A DNA stretch of 64,000 bases from Cynocephalus volans (taxonomy: Eukaryota; Chordata; Mammalia; Dermoptera; Cynocephalidae): assembly GCF_027409185.1 (NCBI RefSeq), contig NW_026902451.1, forward strand, positions 124,001-188,000. Direction: 5' to 3'. The notes beneath the pieces were generated by a model. The model was not told the DNA's origin and searched no databases. It saw only the letters and a list, made by a program, of their open reading frames with translations. Positions 34,017-47,630 of this stretch are shown piece by piece; positions within the stretch are counted from its first letter, which is position 1, and each line of letters opens with the position of its first letter. A program made the translations under genes and the position numbers.

Positions 34017-34833
34017 GTCCCCACCCCCCTGCGGGCATTCACCCCTGTGTTCCCGCCACTTCCACCTCCCCCCACCCTTGTCCCGGCCCCGCCCAGTCTG
34101 GGGTGTCGAGTCCTCCCCCTGAGGCGGCCTGGAGAGGCCGGGATCGCGCACGTCTCCCAGACGCGGCCGGGCCGGCGGGCGCACCAGAGCCTGCTCGGTC
34201 CCCGTGTGCACCGGAGCACTGGACGACGCAGCGGCGGCAGCGGCAGCGGTGGACGACGGAGGAGACCGGCGAGAGGAGCGGCGCGGCGCGGCGGAGCAGG
34301 TAGGGCCCACGTGAGGGGGCTGTGGCTCCCGAGCGAGGCAGGGGAGTAGCGTCGTCGCGCCGCGGGGTGTCTTAGGAGGGTCCCCCGAGTCCTGATTTCG
34401 GGAGTGGGGGCAGAGGCCAGCGGGGAGGGATGCAGACGGCGGGCGGGGTGCCCGGCGCTGGCAGAGACAGGAGGCTGGGGCGCCCTCCTCCCCTCCGCAG
34501 GAGCCCAGCGCTGCTCCGCCGTCCGTCCGTCCGTCCGTCCGTCCGTCCGTCCGTCCGTCCGTCCGTCTGTCCGTCCGTCCGCCCGTCCAACCGACCGACC
34601 GTCCGACCGTCCGTCCAAGGGCCCCAGCGCGCCGGTGGCCTTGTCCCAGGGCTGCTGCGGGAGCAGCCGGCGGGGGGCGGTGTGGGGGCCAGAACGGAGT
34701 AGCAGGTGCAGCTGTGCTGTGGCCTCCTGGTCACGGGGCCGTGTCCTCCGTTCCCGGGCCTGGTGAGCCATCGCCGCCGCTGCGATTGCGAGGGCAGTGG
34801 GGACAAGGCCAGCAGGGCATGGCGGGAGCGGTT
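34017..34833. promoter_or_regulatory. GC island B, unit 4
   Basis: As in unit 3, but with CACCTCCCCCCACC near 34065. Confidence 0.6.
34519..34618 (+). repeat. (CCGT)n microsatellite, unit 4
   Basis: About 100 bp, the longest after unit 1. Confidence 0.95.
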
Positions 34834-36349
34834 TTGTCGTCTTCCTTGCAGGTTGAGTGTGTTCTTTGTTTTTCTCCTTCCATGACTGCTGACTTTCGTC
34901 CCTGCAGACGTGGTGCTGGGGCATGTGAGCGTCATCGTTGAGATGGAGGAGCCCTGTGCAGCGCTTTGGGAGAGCGGTCTGCTGTGGGGAATCCTCTCGG
35001 CCTTCGTCTGTCTGGGAGAGGATTGTCTCTCTCCCTGTTTGAAGGATACTCTTGTCCATACAGTGCTCTTGTCTGAAAGGCTTTGTTGTTGTTTTTGTTG
35101 TTGTTAAATTTTTGGTTTGGCTAGAACGTCTCTTTCTCTCCTGGACTGGGAGTTTTCTGTTGAAGAATTTACTGAAATCTGTATTAAGACTTTATGTGAG
35201 TGTGTGTGTAAGTGTGTGTGTTTGCGCGTGTGAGAGTGAGTGTGTGTTTGTGTGTGTGTGTGTGCGCCCCTCTCTTGCCGGTTTCAGTATTGTTCCTTGG
35301 CGTTCCGTGTGGTTTTGACTCTTTGACTAGTGTAAGTGAGGCTGATCGGAGCGTTCATATATAAACTTTTGTGTGGACAGATTTTCAGTTTTCGTTCGTA
35401 GGTCCCCAGCGGTAGGATTGCTGGGCCACGTAGTAAGTTTACATTTCACGTTTTGAAAAACTACCGACCTGGTTTCCTGGCAGTCTGTAGCATTTTCCAG
35501 TCTCTCCCTCAATATATGAGGGTTGTGCTATCTCTATAGCCTTGTCAATACCTTGTCTTGACTGTCTTTTTGATTTATAGGCCTTGTAATGTGTGCCACC
35601 TATTATCTCACTGTGGTATTGATAGCCATTTCCTTGCTGGTGACGATGAATATCTTCTTCGGTGCTTATTGGCCTTTCCTATCTGTCACTTAGAGAAATG
35701 CTCCTTTGAATGATCTGAGCAGGTTTGTGGTTTGTTTGTTACTGGCGGCTGGCCTGTGTGGGGATCCTAACCCTTGCTCTTGGTATGAGAGCACCACCCT
35801 CTAACCAGCAGAGCTAACGGGCCGACTCTTCCTCTGACCATTTTTTAAAAAATTCTGCCTACTGTCGTTTAGGAGCTCTTTCTATAGTCTTGTTCTTAAT
35901 CTGTGAATTGAAAATGTATTTTTCCTGTGCAGCCTGATGTCTTTTCTTTTTCTCAGTGGTGTCCTGTAAAGCACAGCAGTTTTACGTTGCATGATATCCC
36001 GTTTACTCTTTCTTTATATGGGTTCTTGTGTTTTCGGCATCTTACCTAAGAGACCACCACCACATCCGGTATCACAAAGGTTTGTTCCTGTGTTTCTCGA
36101 GTGTTGTAGTTTGAGTTCTTACAGTTAGCTCTGTGACACGTGTGGTGTTCACTTTTGGGTATGGGGTTAGAAAAGGGCTCGATTTCATTTCTTTCCATGT
36201 GGCTATTCAGTTGTCTCAGCACCATTTGTTGTGGTCCCAAAGCACTTGTGAAAATCCAGTTGTCATAGCTGCATGAGCTTGCTTCTAGGCCGTCAATTCT
36301 GTTCCTCTGATGTACACTTTATGCCAGCGCTGCACTGTGTTTCTTTTTA
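34834..36349 (-). mobile_element. Old antisense L1 with (TG)n, segment B, unit 4
   Basis: 1516 bp: the (TG)n tract before GCGCCCC (near 35251-35270) is 4 bp shorter than elsewhere. Confidence 0.7.
35741..35826 (-). mobile_element. tRNA-Ile-derived SINE, unit 4
   Basis: Same insertion site as in unit 1. Confidence 0.75.
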
Positions 36350-37916
36350 TTGGACTTGAATTTTTACTTTTTATTGACAGCTCGCAACTGCATATGTTTA
36401 TGGGGCACCATGTGATAATTGCACACATGTGTACATTGTGCAGTGAGCAAGTTAGGCAAGTAACACACTCGTGACCTCACATACTTCCTCCCCTGTGGTA
36501 AGAGCACTGAAAATCCACTCTTTTGGTCATTCTGAAATATACATTATTATTAACTATAGTCACCTTGCTGTGTAATAGATCACCAGACCTTATTTCTCCA
36601 GAGTGAAACTTTGTACCCATTGGTCAAACTTCCCTTCGTCCTTGTTCCTCCATCCCCCCCGCCCGCAGCTCCCAGGCTCTGCTAACCATCATTCTGGTCT
36701 CTAGTTCCATGAGTCTGACCTTTCCAGTTTCCACATTCAAGTGAAATCATGCAGCATGTCTTTCTGTGCCTGGCATGCGACACTCAGCGTAATGTCTTCT
36801 AGTTGCATCCCAGTTGTTGGAAAATGACAGAGTTTTGTTCTTTTCTAAGGCCGAATAGTATTTCATTGTGTACTTAGACCACGTTTTCTTTATCTGTTCG
36901 TCTGTTAATAAACACTTAGGTTGATTCTATATCTTGACTCTTATGGATAATGCCTCAGTGAACATGGGAGTACAGATATCTCTTCGACCTATTGATTTCA
37001 GTTCTTTGGGGGATATTCCCTGAAGTGGGATTGCTGGATCATACGGTAATTCTATTTACAGATTTTTGAGAAACCTCCATGCTGTTTTCTGTAATGGTTG
37101 TACGTTCCTACCAGCAGTGTACAAGGGTAGCCTTTTCTCCACGTCCTTGCCAGTGCTAGTTATCTTTTGTCTTTTTGATACTAGCCATTCTAATGGGTAT
37201 GAAGTAATTATGTGTCCTAGTGATTTTAATTTGTATTTCCCTGATGATTAGGGAGGTTGAGCATTTTTTCATCAGCCTGTTGGCCATGTGGAGGTCTTAT
37301 TCTGAGAAACGTATGTTCAGTTACTCTGCCCATTTTTTAAATCGGGTTGTTGTCTTGCTATTGAGTTGTTTGAATTTTGTATGTATTTTTGGATACTTAT
37401 TCATAATCAGGTGTATAGTTTTCCAATATTTTCTCTCATTCCAGTCATCGTGTCTTCGCTCTCCTACTTGTTCTTTTCCTGTGCGGAAGCTTTTTAATTT
37501 GATGCAATCCCATTTTCGTCTCTGTTTGATTTTGTCGCCTTGCTTTTGGGGCTATCTGCAAAAAATCATTGCCCAGACCAATGTTGTGGAGCTTTTCCCA
37601 TATGTTTTCTTCTAGCAATTTTACAGTTTCAGGTGTTCCATTTCCATCTTTAATCCATATTGAGCCGATTTTTGTAGGTGGTGTAAGATAAGAGAAGGGT
37701 TCAACTTCATTTTTCTGAGTGTGTATACACGGTTTTGCCAACACCGGTTATTGAAGAAACTGTCATTTGCTCGTTATGCGTTCTTGGTACCTTTATTGAA
37801 AAATCATTTGACTGTCAATATGTAGTTTTATTTTGGGGCTCCAGTTTGTTTCACTGGTTGACGTGAATGTTTTTAGTCTACTACCTTGTGGTTTTGATTA
37901 CTGTAGCATGTGTCTT
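36350..37916 (-). mobile_element. Antisense L1MA-like fragment across units 4 and 5
   Basis: I see no difference from the unit 3/4 copy in the stretches I compared. Confidence 0.85.
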
Positions 37917-38149
37917 TGTCCATTTCTGTTGCTTAGAACAGAATTACCTAAAACTGGGTGATTTATAAAGAAACAGTCTTTATGGCTTACAGTTTCAAAT
38001 GTTGGGAAGCCCAAAGTCCAGGTAACACATCTGGTGAGGAACTTGTTTGGTGGTGACTTCAACGACACAGTGTATCACACTGTGAGAAAGGCAGGAGCGA
38101 GAGAGAGAGAGAGAGAGAGAGAGCGCGAGAGAGAGAGAGAGAGAGAGAG
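37917..38149 (-). mobile_element. Antisense MaLR-type LTR fragment, unit 5
   Basis: The GA tract at 38099-38149 has a GCGC interruption. Confidence 0.6.
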
Positions 38150-40228
38150 GGCATGCAACACACACGTAAAATTCTTCACCTCGATCACGTGGGACTCATC
38201 CCAGGGATGCAAGGTTGGTTCAACATATGCAAATCAATAAATGTGATACACCATATTCATGAAATCAAACACAAGGACCATGCGGTCATCTGTATAGTTG
38301 CTGAAAGAGCACTTGATAAAATTCAACAGTCATTCATGAGAAAGGCCTTCTATAAGTTAGGTATAGATTTCAACTATCTCAACATAATTAAAGCCGTATA
38401 TGATAAACCCACTGCCAATATCATCCTGAATGGGGAAAAGCTGAAAGCTGTTCCTTTAAGAACAGGAACTAGACAAGGATGCCCACCCTCACCACTCCTA
38501 TTCAATATAGTGTTGGAGGTACTAGCCAGAGCAATCAGAGAAGAGAAGGAAATAAAGGGCATCCAGATTGGAAACGATGAAGTCAAACTGTCCCTGTTTG
38601 CAGATGACATGATCCTATATGTCGAACAGTCTGAAGGCTCTACAAAAAAACTCTTGGAGTTGATAAAGGATTTCAGCAAAGTAGCAGGATACAAAATCAA
38701 CACAAAAAAACCGGTAGCATTTCTATTCTCCAATAGTGGACATGCAGAAAGAGAAATCAAGAAAGCTTGCCCATTGACAGTAGCCACCAAAAACATAAGG
38801 TACTTAGGAAGCGAGTTAACCAAGGATGTGAAAAATCTCTATAATGAGAACTACAAACCACTGCTGAGAGAAAGTGGAGAGGAGACAAGACGATGGAAAG
38901 ATATCCCATGCTCTTGGATTGGAAGCATCAACATAGTGAAAATGTCCATACTACCCAAAGTGATATACAAATTCAATGCAGTCCCCATCAAAATTCCAGT
39001 GACATTTTTCTCAGAAATGGAAAGAACTATCCAGACGCTGATATGGAATAACAAAAGACCACGCATAGCCGCAGCAACGCTGAGCCAAAAAAGTAAAGCT
39101 GGAGGCGTAACACTACCTGACTTTAAACTCTCCTACAAAGCTATCATAAGCAAAACAGTACAGTATGGTACTGGCATAAAAACAGACACACTGCTCAGTG
39201 GAATAGAATGGAGAATCCAGAAATCAACCCACACACCTACAGCCGTCTGATCTTTGACAAAGGCACCAAGCCTGTACACTGGGGAAGAGACCGCCTCTTC
39301 AGGAAATGGTGCTGGGAGAACTGGATATCGATATGCAGGAGAATGAAACTAGACCCATACCTTTCACCATACACTAAAGGCAACTCAAAATGGATTGAAG
39401 AATTAATTATACACCCCGAAACAATAAAACCTCTTCAAGAAAGCATAGGCGAAACGCTTCAGGAAGTAGGACTGGACACAGACTTCATGAACATGACCCC
39501 CAAAGCATGGGCAACCAAAGGAAAAATAAACAAATGGGATTATATCCAACTGAAAAGCTTCTGCACAGCAAAAGAAAGAATTAACATAGTTAAAAGACAA
39601 CCAACACAGTGGGAGAAAATATTTGCAAAATATGCATCTGACAGAGGATTTATACTTAGAACATACAAGGAACTCAAACAACTTTACGAGGAAGAAACAA
39701 GCAACCCGATTAAAAAATGGGCAAAAGAGCTAAATAGGCATTTCTCTAAGGAAGATCTACGAATGGCCGGCAGACATATGAAAGAATGCTCAACATCACT
39801 CAGCATTCGGGAAAGGCAAATCAAAAGCACACTGAGATACCATCTCACCCCAGTGAGGATGGCTAAAATCCAAAAGACTCTGAACGGTAAATGCTGGCGA
39901 GGCTGCGGAGGAAAAGGAACTCTCATACATTGTTGGTGGGACTGCAAAAGGGTGCAGCCTCCATGGAAAATGGGATGGAGTTTCCTCAAACAACTGCAGA
40001 TAGATCTGCCATAGATCTACCATTCCCAGCTATCCCACTGCTGGGAATACACCCAGAGGAATGGAAATCATCGAGTCGAAGGTACACCTTTTCCCCAGTG
40101 TTCATCGCAGCACTATTTACAATAGCCAAGAGTTGGAACCAGCCCAGATGTCCATCATCAGTTGAGTGGATATGGACAATGTGGTATATGTACACAATGG
40201 AATACTACTCAGCTTTAAAAAAGAATGG
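38150..40228 (+). mobile_element. Sense L1 ORF2 fragment, unit 5 (left of the insert)
   Basis: The reverse transcriptase part is open from 38153 to 39250, followed by the frame 39208-40014. ATAGCCGCAGC near 39065 is shared by units 3-6. Confidence 0.93.
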
Positions 40229-40280
40229 GATCTCCGGGGCTCGCCTGCGCCCCGGAAGCTGCCCCTTCTCGGGGGTCAAG

Positions 40281-40586
40281 ATGGGCAGCAAAATGGCGTC
40301 TGCCAGCAGGGTCGTGCAGGTAGTCAAGCCACATACTCCATTAATAAGGTTCCCTGACAGAAGAGACAATCCTAAACCCAATGTATCAGAAGCTTTGAGA
40401 TCAACAGGGGTACCATCTCATTCTGCAATTTCACAGCATTCTAAGGGAAGTAAATCACCAGATTTGCTGATGCATCAAGGTCCACCAGACACTGCAGAAA
40501 TACTAAAATCATTACCTCAGAAATACAGAAGGAAACTTGTGTCTCAAGAAGAAATTGAATTTATCCAACGTGGAGGTCCAGAATAA
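40281..40586 (+). CDS. MRPS36: MRPS36/KGD4 retrocopy reading frame, unit 5 (101 aa)
   Basis: Protein identical to the other copies. Open upstream to 39891. Confidence 0.88.
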   Translation: MGSKMASASRVVQVVKPHTPLIRFPDRRDNPKPNVSEALRSTGVPSHSAISQHSKGSKSPDLLMHQGPPDTAEILKSLPQKYRRKLVSQEEIEFIQRGGPE

Positions 40587-40839
40587 TCACTGTGAGCAGC
40601 AGTTTGTCATCAAACAAAAGAACTGACTTTACGATAAAGGACTTCCAAAATAACAAATGAGAAATTGTATATTAAACAACTTTAATAAAGTAAAAAAAAA
40701 ATGAAATATAGAAAATTTAGATGGACACTTTTATCTCCTAATTTATGTATCTTGGTCAGCTTCTCCACAAGCTTACCTAATTGTTTATATGCTTTCTACT
40801 TATTAAAGTATACATTTTTAAATGTTAGCCTATTTACTC

Positions 40840-40937
40840 TTTTTTGGGGGAGAGGCAGCTAGCCAGTATGGGGATCCAAGCCCTGGACCTGGTTGTATAA
40901 CACCACGCTCTAAGCAACTGAGCTAACTGGCCAGCCC
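40840..40937 (-). mobile_element. tRNA-Ile-derived SINE in the retrocopy tail, unit 5
   Basis: Same position in the insert as in unit 2. Confidence 0.8.
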
Positions 40938-41690
40938 ATATTAATATACTCTTGATTATCAAATATAATGTGTTGAACTATTAAAAGCACGCGGTGTTCA
41001 ATATACTAGTATATATTTCCCATAATTTTACTTTTCTTTCTGTTTCTGTTTAGACACGGGAAGAATTTATCAGGCAGAATTGCCGTTTTAAGGATGTAAT
41101 TTTCCTGAAATTGGATGAGGATCAGTGAAATAATGATTATTTGTTCTGAATTCTCTCACATTTTTTAATTCACAAGGTTACTGAACTATAACTGGCTTAA
41201 TAAATGTATCCTTCTCTAGAATCTTCTTCTGTAGTCAGACGTGTTGTCCATTGTGCATATCCTACTCTAAATGATAAAAATATAGCCGAGATAAAACAGT
41301 TGACTATGGGATTTAGACTGGGGAGATAACAGAAAAGATTATTTGTAACCTATATTTTAAAAAATGCAGAAAAGTATAAAATGGAAAATAAGAGATAAAA
41401 ATGAATATAGCCTAGGAATAAATGTTTCACGAAACTGCAATTTATTATCTTTTGGGGATGTTAAGAAAGGCTTGTTTTTTTGTTTAGTTTTGTGATCACG
41501 TATGTAAATCCTGATAACCATTAACTTTCTCAAATTTAATGTCTGAAAGACAAAATCAACCAAAATATTTACTTATTAAGCAATTTATGAAATTTTAATA
41601 GGGCCTTCTTGTGTGTCAAGGCTGTGTATATTGTAAAAGCCTCACAAAGCTGAATAAATTCTCTTCCATACCTTTAAAAAAAAAAAAAAG

Positions 41691-42078
41691 AAAAAAGAAT
41701 GGAATACTGCCATTTGCAACGACATGGGTGGACCTAGAGAGAATTATATTAAGTGAAACAAGTCAGGCCCAGAAAGAGAAATGTCACGTTCTCTCTTATT
41801 TGTGCGAGGTAAAGATAAATAGATAAATGCACACAGGAAAAAAAAAAAAAAAAAAAAAAAGGAAAAATGGGGGGGAGGGGGGAAGAAGACGCGACAATTG
41901 CAATTCCTTGAAATTGATAGGACAAGCAAACTTTCAGAAAGGACATTGTTGGGAGGGAGGAAGGAGAGGGAGGAGGGAGGGAGGTTTCTGTAATTGGCCG
42001 CAATGATCAACCACATTGTATGTCGACAAAATAAAATAAAATAAAAAACTAATACTAAAAATCAATCAATCAATCAAT
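41691..42078 (+). mobile_element. Sense L1 3' end, unit 5 (right of the insert)
   Basis: Long form of the purine-rich tract, as in units 1, 2 and 4. Confidence 0.9.
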
Positions 42079-42086
42079 CCATAGCA

Positions 42087-42797
42087 ATGTGTGTTTCCTT
42101 ATTCCCTACCGCCGCCAGGGCATTCCCCCCAAGCCCCACCCCCCACCTGTCAGCCGGTCCTGCACCTGCCAGGCCCCGCCCACTGTGGGCCTCCACCCCC
42201 CCTCCCCCTTGGAGCCCGGATGTCTGGGAGGAGGGGGCGGCAGCGCAGCAGCAGCGGCGGACCCAGGAGGCCTCCGAGGGAAGCGGCGCGGCGCGGCGGC
42301 GGAGCAGGTAAGGCCCCCGGGAGGGGGCTGTGGGTCCCCAAAGAGGCAGGGCAGGGGCGCAGTGTCGGAGTGAGAGAGGAGGGAGGCGCGGGGTGCCTCG
42401 GGAGGGTCCCCCCGAAGCCGCGAGTGGGGGAGGGGCGGGGCGGCCGAAAGCAGACGGCGGCGAGGTGCCCAGCGCCGGCAGGGCGGTGACATCGGGGCGC
42501 CCTCCTGCCCTACTCAGGAGGAGCCCAGCGCTGTCCCGCCATCCATCCCCCCTGCGCGCCGGGCTCGCCTCGTGCTAGGGCTGTGGTGGGAGCGGCCGGC
42601 CGGCAGGCGGTGCCGGGAGCCAGGCCGGATAAGCGGCTGCGGCGGCGGCAAGGCAAGGCTGTGGCCTCGGGTTCCCGGGGCCAGGGGAGCAGAGGGGGGG
42701 GGGCAGGGGGCCAGCGTGCAAGTGTGCACGTGTGCACTTGTAAGTGCAAGTGCAGGGTGGCGGGAGACGCGGCCGCGGGAGGTCCAGGCCGGGAGCG
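42087..42797. promoter_or_regulatory. GC island A, unit 5
   Basis: Extra C residues in two C runs (near 42206 and 42411) and an extra G near 42700 shift every open frame crossing the island. This argues against any conserved protein here. Confidence 0.6.
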
Positions 42798-43503
42798 CTT
42801 TTCTCAGGAGTGGGTCGATGGTCTTCTGTGTTGTCACTGCGTTTTTATCCTTCCTTTTGCGGTTCCCTGTTAGTATCTTCTTGGACTTGGAAGAGTTCTT
42901 CGTAGACATTTGTGAATTCTCTCAGCTTTTGTTAGCCTAGGAAAGGACTTTTGCTGTCCGTGTTTGAAGGATCCTTGTTTGGGTACAGTCCTCTTGATAG
43001 GGAAGTCTTTCCTTCTGCTGCTTCTAAACTTTGCAACATCCCATTCTTTCCTGGACTGTGAGGTTTCTGTTCATATATTTGCTGAAACCTGTATTTGGAC
43101 CCTTTTGAGTGTGTGTGCGTGTGTGTGTGTGTCTGTGCATGTGTGTGTTTCTGTCTCCATGCGTTTCAGTGTTCTTCCTTTGTGATTTGTGTGGTTTGAC
43201 TCTTTGGCTAGTGTAGGTGACACTGATCTGAGCGTTCATGTACAAACTTCTGTGGGGACATATGTTTTCAGTTCTCCTGCGTGTGTCTCCAGCAGTACAA
43301 TTGCTGGGTCACGGTAGTCACCTGACATTTCCCAGGTTGTCAAAGTGCCAGTCGGGAGTTGATTTTGTTTAGGCCTAAGTATTTGCTTCTGTGGGGTGTT
43401 CTGGCCAATGGATTCGGGGGATCCTTGATGGCAAGTGTATAGAGAATAGGAGAGGGCATGGTTGTGGAGCCGAGGCTGGGGTCCACAAGGATGCATCTAA
43501 TTA
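42798..43503 (-). mobile_element. Antisense L1-like DNA with (TG)n, segment A, unit 5
   Basis: (TG)n at about 43107-43148 (42 bp). Confidence 0.45.
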
Positions 43504-44304
43504 GTCCCCACCCCCCTGCGGGCATTCACCCCTGTGTTCCCGCCACTTCCACCTCCCCCCACCCTTGTCCCGGCCCCGCCCAGTCTGGGGTGTCGAGTCC
43601 TCCCCCTGAGGCGGCCTGGAGAGGCCGGGATCGCGCACGTCTCCCAGACGCGGCCGGGCCGGCGGGCGCACCAGAGCCTGCTCGGTCCCCGTGTGCACCG
43701 GAGCACTGGACGACGCAGCGGCGGCAGCGGCAGCGGTGGACGACGGAGGAGACCGGCGAGAGGAGCGGCGCGGCGCGGCGGAGCAGGTAGGGCCCACGTG
43801 AGGGGGCTGTGGCTCCCGAGCGAGGCAGGGGAGTAGCGTCGTCGCGCCGCGGGGTGTCTTAGGAGGGTCCCCCGAGTCCTGATTTCGGGAGTGGGGGCAG
43901 AGGCCAGCGGGGAGGGATGCAGACGGCGGGCGGGGTGCCCGGCGCTGGCAGAGACAGGAGGCTGGGGCGCCCTCCTCCCCTCCGCAGGAGCCCAGCGCTG
44001 CTCCGCCGTCCGTCCGTCCGTCCGTCCGTCCGTCCGTCCGTCCGTCCGTCCGCCCGTCCAACCGACCGACCGTCCGACCGTCCGTCCAAGGGCCCCAGCG
44101 CGCCGGTGGCCTTGTCCCAGGGCTGCTGCGGGAGCAGCCGGCGGGGGGCGGTGTGGGGGCCAGAACGGAGTAGCAGGTGCAGCTGTGCTGTGGCCTCCTG
44201 GTCACGGGGCCGTGTCCTCCGTTCCCGGGCCTGGTGAGCCATCGCCGCCGCTGCGATTGCGAGGGCAGTGGGGACAAGGCCAGCAGGGCATGGCGGGAGC
44301 GGTT
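43504..44304. promoter_or_regulatory. GC island B, unit 5
   Basis: As in unit 4; its CCGT tract differs (see 44005-44088). Confidence 0.6.
44005..44088 (+). repeat. (CCGT)n microsatellite, unit 5
   Basis: About 84 bp. The CTGT interruption of the other copies is missing, so the pure CCGT run is continuous. Confidence 0.95.
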
Positions 44305-45824
44305 TTGTCGTCTTCCTTGCAGGTTGAGTGTGTTCTTTGTTTTTCTCCTTCCATGACTGCTGACTTTCGTCCCTGCAGACGTGGTGCTGGGGCATGTGAG
44401 CGTCATCGTTGAGATGGAGGAGCCCTGTGCAGCGCTTTGGGAGAGCGGTCTGCTGTGGGGAATCCTCTCGGCCTTCGTCTGTCTGGGAGAGGATTGTCTC
44501 TCTCCCTGTTTGAAGGATACTCTTGTCCATACAGTGCTCTTGTCTGAAAGGCTTTGTTGTTGTTTTTGTTGTTGTTAAATTTTTGGTTTGGCTAGAACGT
44601 CTCTTTCTCTCCTGGACTGGGAGTTTTCTGTTGAAGAATTTACTGAAATCTGTATTAAGACTTTATGTGAGTGTGTGTGTAAGTGTGTGTGTTTGCGCGT
44701 GTGAGAGTGAGTGTGTGTTTGTGTGTGTGTGTGTGTGTGCGCCCCTCTCTTGCCGGTTTCAGTATTGTTCCTTGGCGTTCCGTGTGGTTTTGACTCTTTG
44801 ACTAGTGTAAGTGAGGCTGATCGGAGCGTTCATATATAAACTTTTGTGTGGACAGATTTTCAGTTTTCGTTCGTAGGTCCCCAGCGGTAGGATTGCTGGG
44901 CCACGTAGTAAGTTTACATTTCACGTTTTGAAAAACTACCGACCTGGTTTCCTGGCAGTCTGTAGCATTTTCCAGTCTCTCCCTCAATATATGAGGGTTG
45001 TGCTATCTCTATAGCCTTGTCAATACCTTGTCTTGACTGTCTTTTTGATTTATAGGCCTTGTAATGTGTGCCACCTATTATCTCACTGTGGTATTGATAG
45101 CCATTTCCTTGCTGGTGACGATGAATATCTTCTTCGGTGCTTATTGGCCTTTCCTATCTGTCACTTAGAGAAATGCTCCTTTGAATGATCTGAGCAGGTT
45201 TGTGGTTTGTTTGTTACTGGCGGCTGGCCTGTGTGGGGATCCTAACCCTTGCTCTTGGTATGAGAGCACCACCCTCTAACCAGCAGAGCTAACGGGCCGA
45301 CTCTTCCTCTGACCATTTTTTAAAAAATTCTGCCTACTGTCGTTTAGGAGCTCTTTCTATAGTCTTGTTCTTAATCTGTGAATTGAAAATGTATTTTTCC
45401 TGTGCAGCCTGATGTCTTTTCTTTTTCTCAGTGGTGTCCTGTAAAGCACAGCAGTTTTACGTTGCATGATATCCCGTTTACTCTTTCTTTATATGGGTTC
45501 TTGTGTTTTCGGCATCTTACCTAAGAGACCACCACCACATCCGGTATCACAAAGGTTTGTTCCTGTGTTTCTCGAGTGTTGTAGTTTGAGTTCTTACAGT
45601 TAGCTCTGTGACACGTGTGGTGTTCACTTTTGGGTATGGGGTTAGAAAAGGGCTCGATTTCATTTCTTTCCATGTGGCTATTCAGTTGTCTCAGCACCAT
45701 TTGTTGTGGTCCCAAAGCACTTGTGAAAATCCAGTTGTCATAGCTGCATGAGCTTGCTTCTAGGCCGTCAATTCTGTTCCTCTGATGTACACTTTATGCC
45801 AGCGCTGCACTGTGTTTCTTTTTA
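44305..45824 (-). mobile_element. Old antisense L1 with (TG)n, segment B, unit 5
   Basis: 1520 bp, as in units 1-3 and 6. Confidence 0.7.
45216..45301 (-). mobile_element. tRNA-Ile-derived SINE, unit 5
   Basis: Same insertion site as in unit 1. Confidence 0.75.
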
Positions 45825-47391
45825 TTGGACTTGAATTTTTACTTTTTATTGACAGCTCGCAACTGCATATGTTTATGGGGCACCATGTGATAATTGCACA
45901 CATGTGTACATTGTGCAGTGAGCAAGTTAGGCAAGTAACACACTCGTGACCTCACATACTTCCTCCCCTGTGGTAAGAGCACTGAAAATCCACTCTTTTG
46001 GTCATTCTGAAATATACATTATTATTAACTATAGTCACCTTGCTGTGTAATAGATCACCAGACCTTATTTCTCCAGAGTGAAACTTTGTACCCATTGGTC
46101 AAACTTCCCTTCGTCCTTGTTCCTCCATCCCCCCCGCCCGCAGCTCCCAGGCTCTGCTAACCATCATTCTGGTCTCTAGTTCCATGAGTCTGACCTTTCC
46201 AGTTTCCACATTCAAGTGAAATCATGCAGCATGTCTTTCTGTGCCTGGCATGCGACACTCAGCGTAATGTCTTCTAGTTGCATCCCAGTTGTTGGAAAAT
46301 GACAGAGTTTTGTTCTTTTCTAAGGCCGAATAGTATTTCATTGTGTACTTAGACCACGTTTTCTTTATCTGTTCGTCTGTTAATAAACACTTAGGTTGAT
46401 TCTATATCTTGACTCTTATGGATAATGCCTCAGTGAACATGGGAGTACAGATATCTCTTCGACCTATTGATTTCAGTTCTTTGGGGGATATTCCCTGAAG
46501 TGGGATTGCTGGATCATACGGTAATTCTATTTACAGATTTTTGAGAAACCTCCATGCTGTTTTCTGTAATGGTTGTACGTTCCTACCAGCAGTGTACAAG
46601 GGTAGCCTTTTCTCCACGTCCTTGCCAGTGCTAGTTATCTTTTGTCTTTTTGATACTAGCCATTCTAATGGGTATGAAGTAATTATGTGTCCTAGTGATT
46701 TTAATTTGTATTTCCCTGATGATTAGGGAGGTTGAGCATTTTTTCATCAGCCTGTTGGCCATGTGGAGGTCTTATTCTGAGAAACGTATGTTCAGTTACT
46801 CTGCCCATTTTTTAAATCGGGTTGTTGTCTTGCTATTGAGTTGTTTGAATTTTGTATGTATTTTTGGATACTTATTCATAATCAGGTGTATAGTTTTCCA
46901 ATATTTTCTCTCATTCCAGTCATCGTGTCTTCGCTCTCCTACTTGTTCTTTTCCTGTGCGGAAGCTTTTTAATTTGATGCAATCCCATTTTCGTCTCTGT
47001 TTGATTTTGTCGCCTTGCTTTTGGGGCTATCTGCAAAAAATCATTGCCCAGACCAATGTTGTGGAGCTTTTCCCATATGTTTTCTTCTAGCAATTTTACA
47101 GTTTCAGGTGTTCCATTTCCATCTTTAATCCATATTGAGCCGATTTTTGTAGGTGGTGTAAGATAAGAGAAGGGTTCAACTTCATTTTTCTGAGTGTGTA
47201 TACACGGTTTTGCCAACACCGGTTATTGAAGAAACTGTCATTTGCTCGTTATGCGTTCTTGGTACCTTTATTGAAAAATCATTTGACTGTCAATATGTAG
47301 TTTTATTTTGGGGCTCCAGTTTGTTTCACTGGTTGACGTGAATGTTTTTAGTCTACTACCTTGTGGTTTTGATTACTGTAGCATGTGTCTT
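45825..47391 (-). mobile_element. Antisense L1MA-like fragment across units 5 and 6
   Basis: Matches the unit 3/4 copy in the stretches compared. Confidence 0.85.
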
Positions 47392-47570
47392 TGTCCATTT
47401 CTGTTGCTTAGAACAGAATTACCTAAAACTGGGTGATTTATAAAGAAACAGTCTTTATGGCTTACAGTTTCAAATGTTGGGAAGCCCAAAGTCCAGGTAA
47501 CACATCTGGTGAGGAACTTGTTTGGTGGTGACTTCAACGACACAGTGTATCACACTGTGAGAAAGGCAGG

Positions 47571-47608
<38 letters not shown>

Positions 47609-47630
47609 AGAGAGAGAGAGAGAGAGAGAG
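47392..47630 (-). mobile_element. Antisense MaLR-type LTR fragment, unit 6
   Basis: The GA tract at 47574-47630, with a GCGC interruption, is the longest in the window. Confidence 0.6.

Larger units (their letters stand above)
27019..36519. repeat. Macrosatellite unit 4 (9.50 kb, the longest)
   Basis: A full unit with the insert. It is marked by a second TG tract 4 bp shorter than in the other units (near 35251-35266) and by GC-for-GG and CC-for-GC changes in island A (near 32942 and 33147). Confidence 0.97.
40229..41690 (+). pseudogene. MRPS36: MRPS36 processed retrocopy, unit 5
   Basis: Right target-site duplication at 41691-41702. A 2-bp loss (CACGAAAC for CACTAGAAAC, near 41430) lies in the untranslated tail. 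Confidence 0.93.
36520..45994. repeat. Macrosatellite unit 5 (9.48 kb)
   Basis: A full unit with the insert. Private marks are a 2-bp loss within the retrocopy tail near 41430, extra C residues in island A (near 42206 and 42411), and a CCGT tract without the CTGT interruption seen in the other copies. Confidence 0.97.
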